Shown: positions 15,150 to 19,197 of the stretch, one piece after another
Numbering within the stretch: the stretch's first letter is position 1
Layout: every line of letters starts with the position of its first letter
Source: a virus
Virus record (IMG/VR): IMGVR_UViG_3300028840_001640
Coordinates: 1 to 22,390 of that record
DNA length: 22,390 bases
Strand: one strand, 5' to 3'
Program-made: the position numbers and the translations under genes
Notes under the pieces: model-generated
What the model saw: only the letters and a program-made list of their open reading frames with translations
The model's database searches: none
What the model was told of the DNA's origin: nothing

Positions 15150-15219
15150 GGGGAGACTGTGAATATTTAAATGAGAAACTTAAGACTAATATTAAGTATT
15201 CAAACGTCACAGTCTCCCC
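15150..15219 (+). ncRNA. 70-nt hairpin RNA element after ro60
   Basis: A perfect 13-bp helix (GGGGAGACTGTGA at 15150-15162 with its complement at 15207-15219) closes a region with a second 8-bp helix (15163-15170 with 15192-15199, one G-T). Between the helices there is a one-sided 7-base bulge (TCAAACG). It lies 12 bases past the ro60 stop codon and 6 bases before tRNA-Tyr. There is no T run, so it is not a standard terminator. It may be a small RNA or a 3' end protecting structure. Confidence 0.6.
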
Positions 15220-15225
15220 CGCGAT

Positions 15226-15309
15226 GGATGGGTAGCTAAGTGGATAAAAGCACCAGACTGTAAATCTGGCCTCCATAGGAGTTCGTAGGTTCAAATCCTA
15301 CCCTATCCA
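15226..15309 (+). tRNA. tRNA-Tyr(GTA)
   Basis: Class II tRNA: acceptor GGATGGG/CCTATCC, anticodon loop CTGTAAA (GTA), variable arm CTCC/GGAG, A73. Canonical GG and TTCAAAT. It starts 6 bases after the long hairpin. Confidence 0.95.
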
Positions 15310-15313
15310 CTAT

Positions 15314-15387
15314 GCCGATGTAAACTCAATTGGTAGAGTTCCGCTCCTGTAAAGCGGTAGTTGGAGGTTCAATTCCTCTCGTCGGCT
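15314..15387 (+). tRNA. tRNA-Thr(TGT) with C33
   Basis: Acceptor GCCGATG/CGTCGGC, anticodon stem CCGCT/AGCGG around the loop CCTGTAA, giving TGT but with C at position 33 instead of the near-universal T33. GG in the D loop, TTCAATT T loop, T73. One extra base between acceptor and D stem. Confidence 0.85.
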
Positions 15388-15392
15388 CTAAT

Positions 15393-15465
15393 GGGAGGAT
15401 AGCTCTAATGGGAGAGCGACTGGTTTGCAACCAGTAGTGTGAGGGTTCGACTCCCTCTCCTTCCA
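15393..15465 (+). tRNA. tRNA-Ala(TGC)
   Basis: Acceptor GGGAGGA/TCCTTCC (one G-T), anticodon loop TTTGCAA (TGC), T loop TTCGACT, GG in the D loop, A73. Note the acceptor lacks the usual G3-T70 Ala identity pair: position 3 is G but pairs with T70, so it is in fact present as G3-T70. Confidence 0.93.
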
Positions 15466-15471
15466 CTGTAT

Positions 15472-15548
15472 GCTGAATGTCGTCCAATCAGTTAGGATAC
15501 TAGGTTGTGGCCCTGGAGATGCAAGTGCAAATCTTGTCATTCAGACCA
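15472..15548 (+). tRNA. tRNA-His(GTG), A18/G55 type, CCA encoded
   Basis: Acceptor CTGAATG/CATTCAG with an extra 5' G at 15472 as His tRNAs need, anticodon loop TTGTGGC (GTG). The D loop has A18-G19 and the T loop is TGCAAAT (G55). Base 73 is A, not the C usual in bacterial His tRNAs. It is the only tRNA here followed by a genomic CCA (15546-15548). Confidence 0.92.
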
Positions 15549-15552
15549 ATAT

Positions 15553-15623
15553 GCGGGGTTAATTCAACGGTAGAAGATCTGGCTTCCAACCAGAGGACAA
15601 GGGTTCGAGTCCCTTACTCCGCT
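15553..15623 (+). tRNA. tRNA-Gly(TCC)
   Basis: Acceptor GCGGGGT/ACTCCGC (one G-T), anticodon loop CTTCCAA (TCC), GG in the D loop, TTCGAGT T loop, T73. The next small gene's AAAGGAGG begins two bases after its end. Confidence 0.95.
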
Positions 15624-15638
15624 CAAAGGAGGTAAACT

Positions 15639-15779
15639 ATGAATGTTCAGAGAGTAAAAAACCTTGCTATGATGGTAGCTATGGAAAGAATTAAAAGAGA
15701 AAGAAATGGAAATGTGGTAAGAAATTTAGGAAGAAAAGTAATAGTAGAAATAATTGATGTTGCTGATGGAGAGTGTTAA
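15639..15779 (+). CDS. Small basic protein between tRNA-Gly and tRNA-Cys
   Basis: A 46-aa protein (starts MNVQRVKNLAMMVA), with the strong AAAGGAGG site 6 bases upstream. The middle is helical and basic (ERIKRERNGN), and the end returns to beta-like and acidic (KVIVEIIDVADGEC). No membrane segment. It ends 2 bases before the Cys tRNA. The family is not recognised. Confidence 0.65.
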   Translation: MNVQRVKNLAMMVAMERIKRERNGNVVRNLGRKVIVEIIDVADGEC

Positions 15780-15781
15780 AT

Positions 15782-15852
15782 GGCAGGAAACCAAGTGGCT
15801 TGGGGATAGATTGCAACCCTATCTAATAGGAGTTCGATTCTCCTTCCTGTCT
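15782..15852 (+). tRNA. tRNA-Cys(GCA)
   Basis: Acceptor GGCAGGA/TCCTGTC, anticodon loop TTGCAAC (GCA) with an A31-C39 mismatch, short D arm with GG, T loop TTCGATT. T73 is the normal Cys identity base. Position 8 is A rather than T. Confidence 0.85.
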
Positions 15853-15869
15853 CTGAAAGGAGGAAAATT

Positions 15870-16013
15870 ATGCCTGATACTGCTGAATGGATAAGAGCAT
15901 TATTTGGACTAGGATGTTTTGTTGTAGTTGGTGGAATATTAGCTGTAAGTGCTGTTATTGGAATTATAATAGCAATTGTATTTGCAATAAAGAAACATAA
16001 ATCGGACGAGTAG
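15870..16013 (+). CDS. Small single-span membrane protein ending inside tRNA-Val
   Basis: A 47-aa protein with AAAGGAGG upstream. After a short polar start (MPDTAEWIRALFGL) it is continuously hydrophobic (about residues 15-40, with FVVVGGILAVSAVIGIIIAI), ending KKHKSDE. The stop codon TAG is tRNA-Val positions 8-10. Its place between tRNAs matches the other small membrane genes of the array, but the sequences are not obviously similar. Function unknown. Confidence 0.75.
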   Translation: MPDTAEWIRALFGLGCFVVVGGILAVSAVIGIIIAIVFAIKKHKSDE

Positions 16014-16076
16014 ATCAATTGGTAGATCGCTTCCCTTACAAGGAAGGGGCTATAGGTTCAAATCCTATCTTGTCCA
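16004..16076 (+). tRNA. tRNA-Val(TAC)
   Basis: Acceptor GGACGAG/CTTGTCC, anticodon loop CTTACAA (TAC), GG and TTCAAAT loops, A73. Its T8-A9-G10 is the stop codon of the previous small gene. Confidence 0.95.
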
Positions 16077-16081
16077 CTAAT

Positions 16082-16153
16082 AGCATGGTAGCATAATGGT
16101 AATGCGCCTCCCTGTTAAGGAGAGAGATGGAAGTTCGAATCTTCTCTATGCTG
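16082..16153 (+). tRNA. tRNA-Asn(GTT)
   Basis: Acceptor AGCATGG/CTATGCT (one G-T), anticodon loop CTGTTAA (GTT), GG in the D loop, TTCGAAT T loop, G73. Confidence 0.94.
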
Positions 16154-16168
16154 CAAAAGGAGAATAAT

Positions 16169-16354
16169 ATGTTTACTATTAGAGAATTTCAAGAGATAGC
16201 ATCTAAAGCCCATGCTTGCGAAGAAAAGTTAGAGAAATATGGTGATTACAACTCTATATTAAGAGACAGACTAAGAAAGCTATGTTCTTTATGTATACTG
16301 TTGGAACTTTCATGGAAAACTCATGAAGGTTTAAGGAAGGCAGCAGGAATATGA
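16169..16354 (+). CDS. Small helical protein between tRNA-Asn and tRNA-Arg
   Basis: A 61-aa protein starting MFTIREFQEIASKAH, with AAAAGGAG upstream. An upstream ATG at 16127 lies inside the Asn tRNA and is not used. The protein is amphipathic and helical throughout, with several Cys and charged residues (KAHACEEKLEKYGD, RLRKLCSLCILLEL). Its stop TGA overlaps the start of the next small gene (ATGA), so the two are translated as a coupled pair. Function unknown. Confidence 0.72.
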   Translation: MFTIREFQEIASKAHACEEKLEKYGDYNSILRDRLRKLCSLCILLELSWKTHEGLRKAAGI

Positions 16355-16488
16355 AATATATAACTGATTTCTTTGATTCATTCTTTTCAGAAGAATTTGC
16401 TGAACATCTAATGTTCTCAATTTGTGTAATATTTGTGATATATTCAATACCATTTATTATATTTAGTTGTAAATATCAGGGCTTATAG
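16351..16488 (+). CDS. Small membrane protein ending inside tRNA-Arg
   Basis: A 45-aa protein coupled to the previous gene by a 4-base overlap (ATGA). The start is acidic and aromatic (KYITDFFDSFFSEEF), then a membrane segment at about residues 21-39 (MFSICVIFVIYSIPFIIFS), ending CKYQGL. The stop codon TAG is formed by tRNA-Arg positions 8-10. Function unknown. Confidence 0.68.
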   Translation: MKYITDFFDSFFSEEFAEHLMFSICVIFVIYSIPFIIFSCKYQGL

Positions 16489-16550
16489 TCCAAAAGACAA
16501 GACATCTGGCTTCTAACCAGAAAATGAGGGTGCAAGTCCTTCTAAGCCCA
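16479..16550 (+). tRNA. tRNA-Arg(TCT), A18/G55 type
   Basis: Acceptor GGGCTTA/TAAGCCC, anticodon loop CTTCTAA (TCT), D loop with AG, T loop TGCAAGT, A73. Its T8-A9-G10 is the stop codon of the previous small gene. Confidence 0.93.
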
Positions 16551-16567
16551 CTAAAAAAGAGTATAAT

Positions 16568-16589
16568 ATAGGCAGAAAGGTCTGCCTAT
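16568..16589 (+). promoter_or_regulatory. Hairpin overlapping the start codon of the HELAH gene
   Basis: A perfect 9-bp hairpin (ATAGGCAGA with TCTGCCTAT) has the loop AAGG, which is part of the only ribosome-binding-like sequence, and its 3' arm includes the first two bases of the ATG. A TATAAT lies right before it (16562-16567). Folding would hide both signals, suggesting regulated or coupled translation. Confidence 0.55.
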
Positions 16590-17232
16590 GAAACTAAAAA
16601 TTAATGAAATTTACCCTAATATTCACCATATAAAGTTCAAAAACCAATATGAAATAACATCTACTATGATGAGGATTTCTGAGTTTTATGAAAGTAATGT
16701 GCCAAAAATATGCGGAAAATGGTTTACTGTATGGCAATTAATGGATGCGTATGCTAAAAAATTTGGGAATTTTACATATTTTACTGATTGGCGTGGTTAT
16801 AATATTCCAGGAAATGTGCTTAGAAAATTCTTTAAGTTGTATAATAAAGAAGATTTAACTAAGAAAGAAAAGGAAATATATGCGATAACTTATAATTTGA
16901 TTTGCAGCAATAAAAAATTTTATTTAATAATGACATATGAAGATGATGATATTAATCATGAATTAGCACACGCTTTTTGGAATATATACCCAGAATATAA
17001 AAAATATATGAAGAAGTTAATTAAAGAATATAAATATACAAAAGAATTTAAAAAACTTCTTTTTAAAGAAGGATATAATAATAAAGTAATAGAAGATGAG
17101 ATACAAGCATATTTTGCAGAGAGAAATAAAAAACATTTAATGAAAACTTTTAAATTTAAAAAAGAGTGGAAAATACCAATAGAGTTCAAAAAGTACTTTA
17201 CTCAATTCAAAAAGGAGGTAGCAAATGCCTAG
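16588..17232 (+). CDS. HExxH putative zinc metallopeptidase-like protein
   Basis: A 214-aa protein. Residues 122-131 read INHELAHAFW, a HExxH zinc-binding motif (His124, Glu125, His128), and a downstream EDEIQAYFAE (around Glu171) could supply the third ligand, as in gluzincin-type enzymes. The N-terminus has a conserved-looking EITSTMMRISEFYE and a TYFTDWRGYNIPGNVL block that I recall from uncharacterised large-phage proteins with a similar HE.AH motif. The C-terminal 60 residues are strongly basic. Proteolytic activity is inferred from the motif only. The start is inside a hairpin; the end overlaps the following DUF5320-like gene by 8 bases. Confidence 0.75.
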   Translation: MKLKINEIYPNIHHIKFKNQYEITSTMMRISEFYESNVPKICGKWFTVWQLMDAYAKKFGNFTYFTDWRGYNIPGNVLRKFFKLYNKEDLTKKEKEIYAITYNLICSNKKFYLIMTYEDDDINHELAHAFWNIYPEYKKYMKKLIKEYKYTKEFKKLLFKEGYNNKVIEDEIQAYFAERNKKHLMKTFKFKKEWKIPIEFKKYFTQFKKEVANA

Positions 17233-17410
17233 AAGAGATGGAACTGGTCCACAAGGTCTTGGGCCTATGACTGGAAGAGGGATGGGATTCTGTGCTGCTT
17301 ATGAGGAAGCTGAATTCCAAAGTGTGCAAGGTAAATCACAATATCAACCTTTTAGCTTTCCTAGACTTAGATTAGCTAGAAGATGGAGACATGGAAGGAG
17401 GAATAGATAA
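17225..17410 (+). CDS. DUF5320-like small protein
   Basis: A 61-aa protein whose start, MPRRDGTGPQGLGPMTGRGM, is very like the N-terminus of the small DUF5320 proteins of anaerobic bacteria and archaea (MP.GDGTGP.G.GPMTGRG). It then has GFCAAYEEAE and a basic Arg-rich end (RLRLARRWRHGRR). An AAAGGAGG site precedes it, and its stop overlaps the next start (TAATG). The function of the family is not known to me. Finding it in a phage with a companion Gly/Lys-rich protein is unusual. Confidence 0.72.
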   Translation: MPRRDGTGPQGLGPMTGRGMGFCAAYEEAEFQSVQGKSQYQPFSFPRLRLARRWRHGRRNR

Positions 17411-17556
17411 TGGCTGGTAATAAAAATGGTTCTGGAAAAGGTAAAGGTAAGCCAGGAGGAGGAGGAAGAAATAGAAATAGCGGAGGATGTTCAAGTGGTG
17501 GTAAAGGACATGGAAAAGGTGGAGGTAAGGGAAAAGGAAAAGGAAGAAAAGGTTAA
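17410..17556 (+). CDS. Gly/Lys-rich 48-aa basic protein
   Basis: Starts MAGNKNGSGKGKGKPG and is almost entirely Gly, Lys, Ser and Arg with single Cys and His (about half Gly). The composition suggests a disordered, nucleic-acid or RNA-binding peptide. It is translationally coupled to the DUF5320-like gene by the TAATG overlap, with GGAGG upstream. Low sequence complexity makes the family unrecognisable. Confidence 0.68.
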   Translation: MAGNKNGSGKGKGKPGGGGRNRNSGGCSSGGKGHGKGGGKGKGKGRKG

Positions 17557-17564
17557 ATTATAGT

Positions 17565-17636
17565 TGCGGGGTAGAGTAGTGGTTTACTCGCGGGTCTCAT
17601 AAGCCTGATAGGTGGGTTCAATTCCCTCCCCCGCGA
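17565..17636 (+). tRNA. tRNA-Met(CAT), initiator-like
   Basis: Acceptor TGCGGGG/CCCCGCG gives a weak T1-G72 first pair; anticodon loop CTCATAA (CAT). The D stem has A11-T24, the purine-pyrimidine order typical of initiator tRNAs, and the first half resembles bacterial fMet tRNA. It lacks the third G-C of the usual three in the anticodon stem (T31-G39 instead), and the T stem has a T50-T64 mismatch. T loop TTCAATT, GG in the D loop, A73. Confidence 0.88.
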
Positions 17637-17642
17637 CTATTC

Positions 17643-17713
17643 AGGTTCATCGTATAATGGTAGTACGCAAGTCTCCAAAACTTGAGGTAGGGGTTCGATT
17701 CCTCTTGTTCCTG
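17643..17713 (+). tRNA. tRNA-Trp(CCA) with two acceptor mismatches
   Basis: Anticodon stem CAAGT/ACTTG with loop CTCCAAA (CCA), G73 as usual for Trp, GG and TTCGATT loops. The acceptor AGGTTCA/TGTTCCT has T-T mismatches at 4-69 and 5-68. It could still fold but is weaker than the others. Confidence 0.85.
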
Positions 17714-17741
17714 CTAAAATGGCTTCCGAAGGAGAATAAAT

Positions 17742-17936
17742 ATGGCAACATCAGAGATAATCAAAAAAGCTGAGATAATACATGATTTAAAAAGATTGGA
17801 AAATGAATGGATAAGTGTTGTAAAAAGAGTTTCTGATTTGCATATTCTATCTTCCCAAGATATGTTTGAATTAGGCGAAGTGTTAGGAGCTATGCATAAT
17901 TTAAAATCGGTTATGGAAACTTCATTTCAACGGTAA
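17742..17936 (+). CDS. Small helical protein ending inside tRNA-Phe
   Basis: A 64-aa protein starting MATSEIIKKAEIIHDLK, with GAAGGAG upstream. Continuous amphipathic helix pattern with charged faces (KRLENEWISVVKRVSDLH, MFELGEVLGAMHNLKSVME); a coiled coil is plausible. The TAA stop is within the acceptor stem of tRNA-Phe (positions 3-5), so the two genes overlap by five bases. Function unknown. Confidence 0.72.
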   Translation: MATSEIIKKAEIIHDLKRLENEWISVVKRVSDLHILSSQDMFELGEVLGAMHNLKSVMETSFQR

Positions 17937-18004
17937 AGTAGCTCAGATAGTAGAGCAAAGGATTGAAAATCCTTGTGTCAAAGGTGCAAGTCCTTTCTTT
18001 ACCA
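17932..18004 (+). tRNA. tRNA-Phe(GAA), A18/G55 type
   Basis: Acceptor GGTAAAG/CTTTACC, anticodon loop TTGAAAA (GAA), D loop AGATAGTA (A18-G19), T loop TGCAAGT (G55), A73. Its first five bases hold the stop codon of the gene before it. Confidence 0.94.
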
Positions 18005-18008
18005 CTAT

Positions 18009-18082
18009 GGTTGCATGGTCAAGATAGTTAAGACGCTACCCTGTCAAGGTAGAGATCGCGGGAGCGAAACCCGCTGCAACCG
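18009..18082 (+). tRNA. tRNA-Asp(GTC), A18/G55 type with A54
   Basis: Acceptor GGTTGCA/TGCAACC, anticodon loop CTGTCAA (GTC), D loop with AG. The T loop is AGCGAAA, so both bases 54 and 55 differ from the usual TT, the most divergent T loop here. G73 fits Asp. Confidence 0.92.
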
Positions 18083-18087
18083 CTTAT

Positions 18088-18160
18088 GCGCAAGTAGCTC
18101 ATTTAGTAGAGCATCCGACCGATAATCGGAAGGTGGGAAGTGCAAATCTTCCTTTGCGCA
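18088..18160 (+). tRNA. tRNA-Ile(GAT), A18/G55 type with C33
   Basis: Acceptor GCGCAAG/TTTGCGC, anticodon stem TCCGA/TCGGA with loop CCGATAA giving GAT but with C33. D loop ATTTAGTA (A18-G19), T loop TGCAAAT, A73. Confidence 0.9.
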
Positions 18161-18164
18161 CTAT

Positions 18165-18236
18165 GGGCCTATGGTCGAAAAGATATGATAACGGGCTACG
18201 AACCCGTTGATGAGGGTGCAAATCCTTCTAGGCTCA
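18165..18236 (+). tRNA. tRNA-Arg(ACG), A18/G55 type
   Basis: Acceptor GGGCCTA/TAGGCTC, anticodon loop CTACGAA (ACG, needing A34-to-inosine editing to read all CGN-type codons). D loop with AG, T loop TGCAAAT, A73. Confidence 0.92.
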
Positions 18237-18262
18237 CTTAAAAAAATAATTAAGGAGTAATA

Positions 18263-18991
18263 ATGAATTTATACCAAGGTGATTGTCTTGAAATAATGAA
18301 AAGTATCCCCGATGCAAGCATTGATATGATACTTGCAGATCCTCCTTATGGTATTACTGCTTGTAAGTGGGATAGTATTATCCCAATTAAACCAATGTGG
18401 GAACAAATCGAAAGAATAATTAAATTAAATAAAGCTATTGTAATGACTACAAGCCAGCCTTTTACTGCAATATTAATAACTAGTAATATAAAAATATTTA
18501 AACATGAAATTATTTGGTTCAAAAATACCCCGACTGGCATGGCACAAGCATCTTATGCTCCTATGAAATATCATGAAAATATTTTAGTATTTTGTAAAGG
18601 AAAAATAAATATATTTAATAAACAAATGCAGAAAAGAGAAGGAAAAGGTAAAGCTTGTTATAAATATGAGCATTATTGTGGAGAATCTAATCATGTAAAA
18701 ATGAATGCAGTAAAAAAATATTATAATGAAACTTTAGTAAATCCTTCTAGTGTAATTCTTTTCAATACTGTCCCAAATAGAACTAACAAAGCACACCCAA
18801 CTCAAAAACCAGTTACTCTTGGGCAATACCTTATAAAAACATACACGAATCCTAATGAAACTGTGTTAGATTTTTGTATGGGAAGTGGTAGTTTTGGAGT
18901 AGCAGCAATAAAAGAAAATAGAGATTTTATAGGCATAGAAAAAGATGAAAAATATTATAAAATAGCAAAAAAAAGAATTTTGGATTTGTAG
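18263..18991 (+). CDS. DNA adenine-N6/cytosine-N4 methyltransferase (beta class)
   Basis: A 242-aa enzyme of the beta-type amino-methyltransferase order: catalytic motif IV DPPYG at about 26-30 (ILADPPYGITACKW) comes first, and the SAM-binding motif I DFCMGSGSFGVAA is near the C-terminus (about 212-224). TQKPVTLGQYLI precedes it, as in N6-adenine methyltransferases. It probably modifies phage DNA against host restriction. No restriction endonuclease is adjacent. It has AAGGAG before the ATG. The stop TAG is formed by positions 8-10 of the next Met tRNA. Confidence 0.9.
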   Translation: MNLYQGDCLEIMKSIPDASIDMILADPPYGITACKWDSIIPIKPMWEQIERIIKLNKAIVMTTSQPFTAILITSNIKIFKHEIIWFKNTPTGMAQASYAPMKYHENILVFCKGKINIFNKQMQKREGKGKACYKYEHYCGESNHVKMNAVKKYYNETLVNPSSVILFNTVPNRTNKAHPTQKPVTLGQYLIKTYTNPNETVLDFCMGSGSFGVAAIKENRDFIGIEKDEKYYKIAKKRILDL

Positions 18992-19055
18992 CTCATATTG
19001 GCAGAGCGGTGGACTCATAATCCATTGGATGTAGGTTCGATTCCTACCAAATCCA
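18982..19055 (+). tRNA. tRNA-Met(CAT), elongator-like
   Basis: Acceptor GGATTTG/CAAATCC, anticodon loop CTCATAA (CAT). The D stem GCTC/GAGC has C11-G24, the elongator order, so this is Met elongator or, less likely, lysidine-modified Ile. GG and TTCGATT loops, A73. Its T8-A9-G10 is the methyltransferase stop codon. Confidence 0.92.
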
Positions 19056-19066
19056 CAACAAAATAT

Positions 19067-19139
19067 GGCGGTGTGGTCTAATGGTTAGGATATTGGCCCT
19101 TCAAGCCAAAGGTCGTGAGTTCGATTCTCCGCATCGCTA
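19067..19139 (+). tRNA. tRNA-Glu(TTC) with C33, weak T stem
   Basis: Acceptor GGCGGTG/CATCGCT (two G-T), anticodon stem TTGGC/GCCAA with loop CCTTCAA: TTC with C33. The T stem GTGAG/CTCCG has mismatches at 49-65 and 50-64. D loop with GG, T loop TTCGATT. It may be decaying. Promoter P3 follows directly. Confidence 0.83.
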
Positions 19140-19156
19140 CAAAATTTTTTATTTTT

Positions 19157-19185
19157 TCGACATAGAATAGCAACTATAATAATAG
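19157..19185 (+). promoter_or_regulatory. Promoter P3 for the ribonucleotide reductase block
   Basis: Shared core AATAGCAACTATA at 19166-19178 followed by ATAATAGAGGG, nearly the same as at P1. TCGACA at 19157-19162 fits a -35, with ATAATA or TAATAG as -10 at 16-17 spacing (TATAAT at 19175-19180 is an alternative). It lies 18 bases after tRNA-Glu, in a T-rich run like the other two copies, and 13 bases before the reductase start. Confidence 0.75.
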
Positions 19186-19197
19186 AGGGAGTTATAT

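Noticed and set aside
15150-15219. Rho-independent terminator after ro60
   Set aside because: The helix is long and perfect but is followed by CGCGATGG and a tRNA, not a T run.
16127-16168. Upstream start for the 61-aa gene
   Set aside because: This ATG is inside tRNA-Asn; the ATG at 16169 has AAAAGGAG in front.
12267-19139. CRISPR-like array from regularly spaced repeats
   Set aside because: The repeated pieces are tRNA T arms and D arms at gene spacing; there are no identical direct repeats with unique spacers.
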